From Temnothorax longispinosus (lineage: Eukaryota; Arthropoda; Insecta; Hymenoptera; Formicidae): a DNA stretch of 64,000 nt. The position numbers and the translations under genes are program-made. The notes below the pieces were generated by a model, which saw only the letters and a list, made by a program, of their open reading frames with translations, was not told where the DNA came from and did not search any database. Below are positions 52,201-64,000 of the stretch, in pieces; the first letter of the stretch is position 1, and every line of letters starts with the position of its first letter. The stretch is from the NCBI RefSeq assembly GCF_030848805.1, contig NC_092359.1:8254623-8318622 (forward strand), written 5' to 3'.

Positions 52201-55033
52201 TTTACATCTGCACGTGGGTACATAACGTTTTCCTTTAAAAGGTACAATTCTTGGCGACATAATCCTCGCGGGCGGGAAGTCCGGCAAGTAATGTAAATTT
52301 GCATGGGAAAACACGAGACGGCGCATATGCATATCCCTATCGCAAATTGTACGTATATGTAGTGTACCCGGCGTATAAGTGAAAACACGACGAAAATGGG
52401 AAGCGCTGAACTGGTATAAACAAGGGTCGCATGCAATATTAGGGGCATTAAGTCGCCATAAAGAGCGCATTAGGGGCGCGCCCCGTGCCCTCGAGGGGTA
52501 GTTTAGCGTTTAATTGTCCCACCCCGTGTATCAAAGGTTTCGATTTCTGCTCGACTACGCGCGTTATAAATCCACGTATGTACGCTCATACGTTTCGCAC
52601 GTTTATACGCATCTCGCCGTTATTGCACAGGCGGGTACTTACGTTCGAGCGGCCGTTAATATACCCATCGTTAATGAGATGAGATCGTTAAATGGTTAAT
52701 TCATTCTATATACGAGGCTCGAATTGCGCGTGGGTTTTGTAACGTGTTTCAAACGGCCGAGTAATACGCTAAATTATATCCTTCAATGTTATCGACACAA
52801 ATTGCTCCCTTAAACAATTACTAATGTTGGACGATACATGGCTGAGACATGTTGGTATTTAGCGTTGAGAATTACCGCTTATTTGATAATTTATTTATAC
52901 AGTCTCTTAATAGTTTCTAGATTTTTGCTTATAAGATAAATATAAAATTACAGAATAATATCGATGTAACAGAATCAAGTTACATCGTTATTTTACCGTG
53001 AACTCTTTTATGCGTTCCGCAACATCCTATCTTTCACGTTTGCCGCAGAAAAAGAGGAGAGAGGTAAAAGAAGGAGTTAGGAGGACTTAAACATTAACAT
53101 ATTTAGAGCTTAAACTCGCCGGGCAATTTCTAATTATACGGAAGCGATTTCGATTTCCGTGGACTTTTCGCGGTGAAGAATATTCAGTGACTTTCCACAG
53201 GCCCTCGGCGAGACACACGGCTCAAGATTCGCGCGGTTTGCGGTGATGACGAAGCGTGCACACATACATACGCACACGTATACACACACACAAACGTACA
53301 TACGTACGTACTACCACACAGATAAAACCATCTACAACTACATACTCGCATGTATACATTATACGACGGGGGTAGCCCGAAACGTATAAGAGGAACAGGC
53401 GAATACCCAAGTTGCTATTGAACCGATTTTGAGCAAATATCACTCGGGGAGATTCGCGATGCCGGGTGGTGACGGTGCAAGTGGAGGACGAGGAGGGACC
53501 CAGGACGAAGAGGTAAAGGAGCAACCGTGGGGTTTGAGCGGGCGCGGAAGGAGCGGAATGGGGGGGAGAAGAGGACAGGGGGCAGAGGGGGAGAGGAGGA
53601 GAGATCGGGGGCAGAGAGAGAGAGGCGGAGACAGGAGAGCCGAGAGCTCGCAAGCCCTTCGGCAAATTTCATAACCGAACTTGTCGTATTTGCCCAGATT
53701 ATTTCAATATATTCGACTCAAGCCGGGAATCTGTTTGCGAGCGAGTGTATGCGTGAATGGAACTTGCCGCCGCGGTCGCGGCTCGCCCGCCCGCGCGCGC
53801 GCGCGCCCATGTGTGCCCCGTGCTGTCGGCGGCTGCTGCATGGACGGATGGATGATGGAAATGGGCGCGAGGATGCACATACACACACGGTCGTGTAAAC
53901 GAGCGACTCGTCGGCGCTCACTTTTTCCGCGGGTAAGCGCAAAGTGACGCGAGGACGCGTAAAGAGAGCGCGACTCGCGCCGGCCGCCGCGGCTCGCTTT
54001 CGTTCGGGAAGTTGGGATGAAAAATCTCGCGGCGATGCTCTCTGAACGGACCGCAGATTCCATACGTCCTCTTCCCATCCCCCCTTTCCCCCGACCTAGA
54101 CTGCACGATAAGCGGCACGGCGTGCCCGGTGGGTTATCGCGATTGCAAACATCGCGGTGCCCTTTGATTGCTAAAATGGCCAGGATGATACTTACAATCA
54201 CGCAATGATAAATCAAGAAAGCCACGTCAGAAATATGAGAAATATCGAAGCATAATCGCAGTTATACATTAAAAATTGGGAGATAACAATAATATATTTT
54301 TATAATACTGACATTTTACACAAAGATGCGTAAAATCATAGAAGATTGTACCTTTCATTTGGCTATAAATAAAATTGCTGTTTGTTTTTTTTCTTTAGTT
54401 AACGCGCGACGGGGAATCGCGTTTCGCGGATCAAAGAAGAATATTCCTCGTAACGATGCGTGAATAAATCGATTTCTCTAATGAACCGTCTCCACGGGGA
54501 CGGACTCGCTCCCGAGCTCGTGATTCAGGGCGATAGATTTCAATCGTCCGTCAAATTGGCAGGAAACGGAGCGTCGACTAATACGCGGGGCGCCTCATAA
54601 AGTCACGCTAATTAAATAAAAGGACGAGGCCGACGGTGGACGAGAAGCGGCGGCGGTCCGCAGAGTCACGTGCCGCCACGTGCGCTCGTCTTCCGCCGGT
54701 TCGGCCCGTCCCGACGCGACGACGGTTTATCATAATGTATTATTAGTTCGCGGAGAGCGCCATATTAGTCTGATGCCGTGAACAGATTCGAGAATCAATT
54801 AAATAACAATACCAGCTCGTTAATCCATCCGCGAGACCGCAGGCTGCGGCTCGGAGCGATCCGACCAATTCTCGCATCAGAGTGTTTTCCGACGGGTGTT
54901 GCACGATATGACTATATACTTCGGAGACACCTATACTGCAGAAATCACTTATTGTTAGATCGAAGACATTTTAGATCAATAAAATTCACAAGATTGGAAA
55001 TAGCTAATAATTAATTTAAATGTTAACTCTCTC

Positions 55034-55038
<5 letters not shown>
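49253..55038. other. gene-free region
   Basis: I see no supportable gene. The region mixes moderate-GC DNA (49400-49800, 51700-52700) with AT-rich DNA (51050-51470). It has an AC/GTAC-rich simple-sequence patch at 53255-53310, a long purine-rich stretch at 53480-53650, CG-alternating sequence near 53790-53810, and a CpG-rich patch with two CACGTG motifs at 54590-54760. Confidence 0.5.
54667..54682. promoter_or_regulatory. pair of CACGTG palindromes 10 bp apart
   Basis: Two perfect E-box/G-box type hexamers, 54667-54672 and 54677-54682, are spaced one helical turn apart in a CpG-rich patch. Such pairs are typical targets of bHLH or bHLH-PAS factors. No gene start is established nearby. Confidence 0.35.

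Positions 55039-55094
<56 letters not shown>
55039..55094. repeat. CT dinucleotide microsatellite
   Basis: This is a pure 56 base CT run, the longest dinucleotide repeat of the window. It is followed by an A-run and a short TA run at about 55110-55131. Confidence 0.96.
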
Positions 55095-55098
<4 letters not shown>

Positions 55099-56476
55099 TA
55101 CTACTACTAAAAAAAAAATATATATATATATACGCATGTATATATATGTATATTGTATATTTTAAATATTTATTTTTTTGACATATATAAATTATGAAAG
55201 TAAATAATATAGTTAGCTGAAAGACAGTTACATATGGATAGATAGATGGCAAAGGATAAATAATACGAATAATTATTTTTGTGACTTATGTAATATGATT
55301 ATCTCTGTATCTCTTTTTTCTATATTTCCTTCAATTTAACTCTGTAAAAATTTCCATCGAGATTGGATAACATATATATGAGAACCGATCGCTGTTCCGG
55401 AGCCAGTTCTGACAGATGTAGAAAAACGTAGGAGAGATAATAGTTGCTGACAGACCGGCGCGATCCGAGTTAAAATTAAATTCCCTCTCTCGACGACAGG
55501 CGGATAAGCAGGATTCGAGGATCGTAGTAGACGGAAGCCCCCATTGTTTCATTCGATTTACACCCGTGCTCTGTACCCGTAATACAGAACCTGCAATTTA
55601 CAGGAGAATGAAAAGTTAAGCCTGTGCAGGAAGCTCAGGGGTGGCGTGCAGACAATAGGCCCTGGCTTTAAAATCTCTACGGCAAACAAATGGGAAAGCC
55701 CGGCTCAAAACGTAATTGAGATATTGAGATCTGATTAAGATGAAATCAATAACACGTCCTGATGCCCGTCATGCATCTTGCTTCGTCCTACATTCGGCTC
55801 AAAAGAAGTTCGCGTTAAAAATTGTCGCAATTGAATTTTTTAAGTAGAATTCTAAGAAATGTCACGAAAAAGTGGAAATAAACAACAAATAAAAATTACA
55901 AGAATTTTCTATTGGAAACTACATTTATTGCAGACATAATATGATAGTTTATATGTATGTACATTACGATGGTATAATAAGAATATAGTTATAAAAAACG
56001 TTATTATTTTTACATAAACTCTGACATAACAAAGATAGTAATTTCAATCAATTTGTTATTTGTGATGAAATAAATTAAATTTTCATCTGTTATTTAGTTA
56101 ATAATTAACAGTTATTACTTTATTGCTAAAATCGCAATAGTTAATTAAATGTCTATTCTTTTAGTAAAAATAAAGATATTTATATTATTATATACTCTGA
56201 TTAAGAATAAAAAGCATTAATAATAAATTTGAATTAATCTTTCTCTTTTCACGCTGTATAAACTTCACTATAATATGTCCAAGCTAATTTCCATTTTCAC
56301 ACTTCGGGTCTGATCAAATACGTCGGGTGTCCACAAGGACCGTGTCGGAGATAGACCGGTAGCGTGTGCTCGCGAACTAGAAGCAGCCTCGTAAACTTGT
56401 AAGCTTACACCTCTCTCGTGGGATACCCGCCCTCCTTGGAACCTGAAGGGGGAAAAAATCACAATAAAAGATACTT

Positions 56477-56498
56477 CTGTGGCCAAACATGGCCACAG
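56477..56498. repeat. 8 bp stem hairpin
   Basis: CTGTGGCC and GGCCACAG form perfect inverted arms around a six-base loop. A small structure of unknown meaning. Confidence 0.6.
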
Positions 56499-57158
56499 AG
56501 ATTATTATTCGGCGCGGTTCTATACATGGTGTAACGTGTCCGCATCTGCCTGCGCTCGCCGCGGGAGGTCGACGGGAACCATTCGATAGAAAAGCCCTCG
56601 AGAGAATCTCCTTCGGGGTCCTGCCGCTTCCGTGCGGCCAGTCTCGTATCCGGGACACGGTCTCGCATCAAGTCCCGGTCCCGAAGCCAATGGACTACCC
56701 GGGATCGCTCGTAGACGACCAATCGACGGTCAGATTGTCGGTGTACCGCGCATATCCCACCGTGTAATCGTGTAACCGACCCTTTTTGTCGCGGCTTTTC
56801 GCACCGAGAGAGGCGCATACACGTCGTCACAACGCTGCGCCAATGGTGGCGGCGGCGATGATGACGACGACGGCGACGCTTCTCCTTTTTTTCCCGGTAC
56901 CGCCGCTAATTATCCACCGAAATCCCCTTAAACGACCATTAAATCCAACCCTCGAACGCCGACCGTGAAAGCACTTTAGGGCTAAACGGATACGGCGGCT
57001 GGCACCAACGCCTTGCCTTCTTTCGGATTGCGAGAACGGTTTCAATAATAACCGGGCCTCTCTCGGCGAGAGGCTCCTTTGTGCCATCGCGACGGTTCTC
57101 GGCCGTCAGAATCAATGACCGGATAACTTGTTACGCGGACGCAAATGCGGCAATCTTG

Positions 57159-57176
57159 AACCCCAAATTTGGGGTT
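57159..57176. repeat. 18 bp perfect palindrome
   Basis: AACCCCAAATTTGGGGTT is a perfect palindrome without a loop, lying at the border of a CpG-rich patch and an AT-rich stretch. It could be a dimeric protein site, but no factor is assigned. Confidence 0.7.
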
Positions 57177-60100
57177 TTGTCACCCTCGTTAATCCTCCAG
57201 ATCGAAAAATATATATATAAAAAAATACACATTTTTTAAACATTGTAAAATTAATATTTATTAATTACTCTCTCTTAAATATTAATTAAGTCCATAAATT
57301 TTTTTATATTCTAAATGTAAACCACAGATAATCACCAGAAAATCATTTTTTTGTCTATACCATCTACAATTGGCATTGTTCAGTCAAATAAAATATAATT
57401 TTTAAATAATTCTTTCTATTTCTCTTTTTTCTGACCTTTTTCTAAATTAATATATAGATATACACAGATGTCTAGTTTCCAGAACTGATGCCCCCCCGAA
57501 TGAAGAAAGGACATGACGCGCGAGATAGATAATCAGCTTAATGTAATGTAATGTAATATTAGCGGCACGGCAAAGGATGGAAATGGGCCAACTGGCCGTT
57601 TTATCAAAGAGCAGTCACAGCCTTTCGTGTCTCACGCTTTATTAGATTGTACATTGACAGGACGGAATTAACTATACGATTAATTTACGACCGGTACGTT
57701 CAGATAAAGCTAATCGTGACCGGAACGATCAATTTTCGCTCAAACAGAGAAAAGCGAAGTGTCTGCCGACGACATTCAGATAATAATTTTTCTTGTTTTT
57801 AATATGTTTACTTGTCATTTAGAATATATTCAATATACACATATATTAATATATCGATTAAAAAATGTACCCCTACATTATAAGTATCCTATTTTTATTT
57901 TATATAATTTATATATATAATTTAAATGTGTATTTTTAGGCCTTACATAAATTCTGATGTCATTATCAAATGCAATTAAAATTGAAAATACAATTAAAAT
58001 TTATAGATGGTTACTTTATAAATATAATTTTTGTGAAATGTGTGGGAAAATGTATGACAGTGAAACCGACGCTTAACATCCAATGTTCGAATGTGAATGC
58101 AAATATCTATCAAAAGACAAAAAGATTCAATATACCAGTTAAACAATGACGTTAGTATAATACGTATAACAATTTTCTCTTGTTAATTGTTAATAAAATT
58201 ATCAATGTAATATTTTTAAACCGTTTTTTATTTTAACAAGGACTATAGTACACACTAATTGCAGAAATAAAAATTAAAGATACTTCTAAAATGCAAAAAG
58301 TGACGGCACAACATATAATCTACTTTTAATATGTTTAATATTTTCAAAGTAGTGCATGATATAATAATTATTTCATGTAATTATAGGAGAAGTTACCTTT
58401 TCCTTTATCGGAAGAAAATCTACCTCAGAAAGAGTTGAAGGATATCAGACTTTATTCTGCGTTTACTGAGTTTTCTCCTGTCGGGGGGGTACTCTTGACC
58501 CCGCGCAAGATCGCACCCCGACGGACTGCCCGTCACATGCGAGCACGCCTTAATGCACCTTTTATTCCGCGAAAACCGCTTCATTCGAGAAAATTGATCG
58601 AGTGTGAAAGGCCTCGTTCCACGATCCATTAGAATTCCATGCGCTTTGATCTTTTCAACGAGCCGGAGTGTATCCGATCGCGCTCGGTCGTCCCTCCCCC
58701 GTCCTCTTTTTTTTATGAAAAGCGCTTTCCGCGGAAATCAAGCGCGAGTGCAATGAAATTAAATTTCAAGCCAAACAACGGTCTAACACGGTCTATCATT
58801 CTTTCAAACGGCTTTCTAAATTAATTCGCGTGCAATATTACGGTATCAGTATAAAGCGTCGTCCTGTTTTCACAAAAAGCTGTGAAAATCTGATCTTGTC
58901 TTTTGAACCATTATATACGATGCTTTAGAAATTAATATTTAGTTCATTTAATAATTTAGGTTAATAGATAATAAATGATAATTAACATTTATAGGCTAGA
59001 ACGGCCTATAGGTATGAAGTAACGTATCGTGAAAGATTCAACATTCGGATTCGTTTCGCTCCGTGATCCGCGATGTCTGCGTCGTGGATCGCTAAAGTAC
59101 GAATGCGACCAAATCGGCAAGCTGCAGGTATATCACTTTTCAAGAGAGCCTCAGGCCTCGGGAAGCCCACAATTTCTGAGCGTAAGCCTATCAGCGTAGA
59201 AGCCATTATTGTTGGTCACCCCTCGTGCGGGGGGGAGTTGAAAAGACGACGAGGGCTAGAAAGAGATCGTTTTTGAGACCGCCGATCGTCGCCTTGCTGG
59301 GCGCGCCCTGGATGCTCTGATGCCCCCTAATGGCCTTAATGAAGTGTGTACACCTAATGTGTACGTAGAGTCGGGCGCGGCGTCATAACGACACTAATTT
59401 TTAAGCATAACCGTACACCCAGTTTCACAACGTGTGAACAAGCGAGGTTTCCAAAGGTCCCGGGCTTTCGCCGGCAAGGATCGCAGGACGTACTTTCACG
59501 CGGAATCTCTTCCGATCCGAATCCGCAGCGGGGAGTTTCGCGTTCTTCGCTGCAAATTAGGGTGATTTTGAAATTGGGCATCCGAACCGGTTAATTTCGA
59601 ATAGTTCAGTTCTTGACGCTTTATAAACATAAGTGCCCAAATAAAAATATGTATACCTTATGTCAATTATTACGTTATTCTTATCACGTAAGACTAATGT
59701 AATTTGTTGAACGCGGTAATTTGTGTCGAGTAGTAATGCGTTTTTATTATATTTATTATATAAGTTGCAAGAAGAACTATCATCGAATCAGTGATCGAAT
59801 AACGTATCCCGAAACAATACATATGATTTTAATAAAATACACTTATCGATTAGTTACATCGTAAATTAACGGAACGTTAAACAGATGAACATTGGCACTA
59901 TAAAACTAAGCAGAAATTCACTTGTGTGCTTTAACATTTAAAATGAATCCTACTACGGCAGATCGGGCATGCTCGTACAAGAGCGATTATTATTTCGCGA
60001 AAGCAATGTTAATTCCGGATAATGACACTCAACGAATTATTAGCGCCGAAAAAAATCACAACGTTTCGTATGCGATTCTAAGCATTATATCATCTCCACC

Positions 60101-61249
60101 TACGCAAAACCGCTGTGGTAGCATCAGCTATTGTGGATGTATTATATGCGTGCTTAGGAATATTATTTCGACTTTACATCCAAATTAGTCTGTGGTTTTG
60201 CACGAATCATTTATACGAAGTTTATGTAGAAACCATAATAATGTTTGCCGCAATGTTTACATGGACAAAATATCAAATGCAAGGATATTGAGTTACGCGT
60301 TAAATTATACAAGTTAATACGTAAAATTGTAGCTCTTTTAAATAAAGCTATTAATAAAGCTGTCAATATATACCACATATGCCTATGCAACGTTCTGCAT
60401 TACGAATATTATATACGTTAAATTAAAAATAAGTTAAAAAATTATGTTATTTATAAGTCGTTGTATATATTTTTAAATCAGAAAATAATGTATAGTTCAC
60501 ATTATTATTCATTAAGAGTCCTTTATTGTATTTTATGTCCTTGGAATTGTCGTCCTAAGTTTCCTAGTTCGGGAAGATTATTTTGTGAGTCTGATTCTCT
60601 ATCTGATTTTTATTATATAAATTTATTGCACAATCACACGATTGTATTGTATATTGTATTGAATAAGCAAAAGATTAAACAGCATTTAGTTGACGAATAC
60701 GCAGCGAAATTATGGTACATAGACTCGAAGGAAAGATCAATGTCGTTGATTAATCGACGATGATGTAATCGACGTCGGTTTATATCACGACTGATGGATA
60801 TAAAATAATAGAAGTCATTTGGGCTACGTCATTAATATCGGGGTTTCGCACGTGTATTGTCGTGATAATTTTTGCAAGACGGAAAAATCTCTTTAAACGT
60901 CATCACTGCCAGCAATTTTTGCGCAGAAGAAGAACGGAAGGAAGGAGAAGAGGGACTCCGTCGGGTGATGCAGACAGAAGCGTTGAAGGACGAAGAGGTA
61001 GAAATATGAAGTGAGCATATTACTATTGAGAATAAGTACCTGGCTTCGAGACGGGTGCTCTGTTCCGGAGAGAAGGGCATGGAGCAATGGGGGATGGTCG
61101 GTGGGGGTGTAAATGGGGTGGCACAATGGGCACTAATGGATCTCAAGCCGCCGCGAGAGGCGCTGCTTTTAATCTAATTGTCCTTCGTAACAACCGCGAT
61201 CGCGATCAGTGGTATTCAACTGTGATCCTTCATCTGTGCCGTAGCATTT

Positions 61250-61284
61250 TATAAAAAGGCGAGAAACGGCTAGTGAAAATCAGT
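61250..61284 (+). promoter_or_regulatory. candidate TATA/initiator core promoter
   Basis: TATAAAA at 61250-61256 is followed by TCAGTT with its A at 61282, 32 bases downstream. TCAGTY is the arthropod initiator consensus and this spacing is canonical. No clear DPE is seen at +28. The first ATG downstream (61345) opens only about ten codons, so any product would require splicing to exons not recognised here. Confidence 0.4.
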
Positions 61285-62942
61285 TGAAACAGGCGGACAG
61301 GCGTTTAAAGCCGGAAATATCGCTTTTCTTCCATTTTGGAGAATGCGAGCACAATTATGTGTGCCTGACGCATAACAACATTGTGTTTTCCAAAAAATAT
61401 TGGCTTGTAATTTATCTTAAAAAGACGTGAACCAGTTAACATTCAGAATGCATAAATTGTACCAAATATTTCGAGATTATTAATTTACAACGTAAAACAA
61501 AAAGATGTAAAAGACATTAGATCGTTTCTTTAAAAATGTTAATCTAGTATCATAAAATTGTTAGTATTCTTCAGTATACGCTATTTCTTTAACTTCTCTG
61601 TAAAAGAAGGCTTACATATTCGCGCCGAATATTCTAAAGACGCGAGATTGTAGGGCCGAAACCGAAATTCAGCAATACCGTCTGACGGACGAAATCGGGG
61701 CGAAGTGGACCTCGAGCGTTTCTTTCTCCTTCTTCTAGTGGTTCCATTTAGCGGAACTTTGCAGCATTATGCGACGCGGTCGTTGAGCTAAAACGTAAGC
61801 GGAGCATTTCGAAAGCTTGCGCGTACTTCACCTAATGTGTCAATACAAAATGTCTGCGCCGCTTCTCGAGCGCACCGTCCTGAGTTCTTCGCCTAAAAAC
61901 CCACGAAGGTGAACACCTACTCATCGCAACAACCTGCGTTGCCATTTGCGTTTCTCTGTCGAGATATACATACATATTATGTATGTACATATTTATTTAC
62001 TTATTTTTTCTTTTTTCTTAGTTCTAAAAATTATTAAGAAGAAACTATCAAGTATATAACCGTTACAGTAAAATGTTGCCTGCGAGCCTCGATAAAATAC
62101 CTTCGAAATGAAATATCATTCGCCCAGCCGCGTTATCTGTGTGTTTTATCGAGCTCGCGCGGATCGCGCGGCTAGTGTCCAAGCAGGTGGTGCAATAATT
62201 ACCTTCCCGTGCGATAACGCCAGGCGATAACGTTAACTCTCGCGTTCGTCGTGCGGCCTTCGTCCTTTGCGACAGATAAATTTCTGATAACGCGGATAAA
62301 TTGGCCGGATTGTAATTGCCGTTGTGCGTGTTACCGGCGTTCACGCCGGGATGCGCCCGATCCCGCCCACGGACGAAATTCACTTTCGACGGCGGAAAAT
62401 GCGGAGCCCGGGGTGAAACGGAGAGGGAGAGAACGTATAGGGAGGGGGAGGGGGCGGAAGGCGGGGGTGCGCGATTAAACGCGCGCGACACAGTCGGCGC
62501 GTTGGGGCCCGTGGGAATCCGGGGGTCCGTGCGGGGGCACCGCCAGCTGCGCGGAATTCAGGAAATCGTTGTAATGACGCGGCCAATACGCCAAATCTTT
62601 TCATGATTAATGACGCGGAAGCGATTTTGTAGCTCGCCCCCGTGTGAATTGCCCTCGGACAGGACGAATTAGAGTAGTTGAGGCCCGAATTGACGGGTGC
62701 GAAAGAGTCGGACCTGAGGCACCTGCGGCTTATTAATCGTGATACGCTAGTAAAGACTATTATATAGAGACACTTGAAAATGTATAAATATTGAAAATTG
62801 ATCACGTGCAGTCGATGGCGTTTCTAATGCTTCCAAGCACCTCTCTCTTTCACTAGCCCTTAATTTCATTATCTTTATTAATTCAAATATGTCTACTTAA
62901 TTTTCTCACAATTTTTTAAAAACTGCACCGATTCTGATAATT

Positions 62943-62984
62943 ATTTGAGATGAGTAATTAATTAATTAATAACTTATCTCAAAT
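62943..62984. promoter_or_regulatory. 42 bp palindrome with tandem TAAT cores
   Basis: The outer arms ATTTGAGAT and ATCTCAAAT enclose TAATTAATTAATTAAT. The two 21-base halves are inverted copies with two mismatched pairs. Overlapping TAAT/ATTA cores are the classic homeodomain target, so homeoprotein binding is plausible but unproven. Confidence 0.4.
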
Positions 62985-64000
62985 TTTATACTCGTTTTTT
63001 ATGTTTTGTGAGGAAAGATCGTTTCCGACTGTCAACGTTGTGCTGGCAGACGATGATAGACAATGATAGTTTTGAAAGAAATACAGTTCTGTGTGGTTCT
63101 TTGTTAGGTTTAATATATTTCTTTAACTTAATGGGTAGCCTACATATTTACACAAAGTTTATATTGATATATATGTTACATATGTATACATGATATATAT
63201 CTAATGGTCGTATGATACATGTATTTTACAAAAATTGCTTACACACTCTCTCTCTCTTTCTCTTTCTCTCTCTTTTCACTTGATACGTACACCGACGATC
63301 CTGTACGGCACTTGTTCTTTTAAATCTTGAAGAAATTCTACGCGGTTGCACTCATCTATCTCTTTTACATACGGGATAAGGCAGTTGTGACAGGATGAAC
63401 GCTATATCGCAATTTTTATATTTTTTTGTAAAGGAACATAATTAAATCAAATTTATGAATTATTTATTATTAAATAATATTCTGATGTTATAGTTAGCCC
63501 AGTGCAGCAATTAGTCTGATCAGCCCTTATATGTTGATTCACGTAGAAAAACGCAATCAGTTTTTGACATCGATGAAATAGATTGTTACGTGTCGCCGTC
63601 GAATAACAACTCGAGCAGTGCTAAATAATTACGACGCAAATAATAGTGCATAACCCATTATATTATAACAATGCATGATTGCGCTATGTGCATTGCTATC
63701 TGTCAAATCTCACATTTTGATGTTTCGCTGCAACGCGAATAATAAAAATAAGCAATCAAATGTCTCCTCATAAAGTATAAACTGTTAGCGGTCTCTGTAG
63801 TTTTCTGAAATATTTTATTATTTGTATATATATGTTATTTATTTAATGACAAATAATATTATATATAAAACATAAATATTAATAAATATGTATTATATAT
63901 ATATTTGTATATTAATATATTAAAAAATAATTTGTGAATGATATATTTATTTTCTGTTTATTAAAAAGTAACACAAATTGTTCTGTTAGTTTTGTTGAAT

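Larger units (their letters stand above)
55095..64000. other. gene-free region to the right edge
   Basis: No coding exon is supported. It contains AT-rich DNA (55820-56260, 57180-57480, 57780-58400, 60200-60480, 63400-64000), CpG-rich patches (56500-57110, 62190-62720), an 18 bp perfect palindrome at 57159, a TATA/initiator pair at 61250-61284 and a TAAT-rich palindrome at 62943. A CT/TTC-rich simple tract lies at 63244-63275. If a gene begins at 61282, only noncoding 5' sequence is visible. Confidence 0.5.

Noticed and set aside
53415..53674. Several Arg/Gly- and Pro/Ser-rich frames on both strands
   Set aside because: They arise from a purine-biased tract. Many frames are open at once, which is a composition effect.
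51746..55690. A shared 15-mer TCTCTACGGCAAACA at about 51746 and 55675
   Set aside because: One or two such exact matches are expected by chance in a window this size, and the flanks do not align.

Overview
The window is AT-rich animal DNA with scattered CpG-rich patches, many microsatellites and small palindromic transposon relics. It looks like an insect, most likely a hymenopteran and possibly an ant; this is inferred from base composition, the compact homeobox gene and the style of the repeats, and was not tested by a search. Only one protein-coding gene can be supported: the 3' part of the retinal homeobox gene Rx (rax), on the + strand in four exons (4283-4515, 28295-28392, 28488-28666, 28951-29114). 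Together they encode 223 complete residues plus a partial first codon. These comprise an acidic linker, a complete PRD-like Q50 homeodomain split by an intron between homeodomain positions 46 and 47, a conserved DPWL...ALPGF...YPSYL block, and a C-terminal OAR motif followed by a stop. The exons coding for the N-terminus lie beyond the left edge.

Layout. 1-4282 is noncoding, probably intronic, with a diverged tandem duplication. 4283-4515 carries the first 46 homeodomain residues. 4516-28294 is a 23.8 kb intron with a 231 bp Harbinger-like MITE, one copy of a second hairpin element, and several microsatellites. 28295-29114 holds the remaining exons with two short introns. 29115 to about 30230 is the likely 3' UTR. 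From there to 64000 no protein-coding exon can be supported, so this may be the regulatory landscape between Rx and the next gene.

The most unusual structure is a large imperfect palindrome, with arms near 37295-38690 and 39135-40800 around a 0.44 kb spacer. Both arms are CpG-rich and share a small candidate exon bounded by splice-like sites and pointing outward, so the locus resembles a duplicated, divergently oriented pair of 5' gene ends. One arm carries an 87 bp MITE flanked by TA. The other arm is the unoccupied site, which dates the insertion after the duplication. Other repeats include a two-copy hairpin MITE family (about 16470 and 46650), a 505 bp terminal-inverted-repeat element (48748-49252), and two pairs of direct repeats spaced 454 and 456 bp apart.
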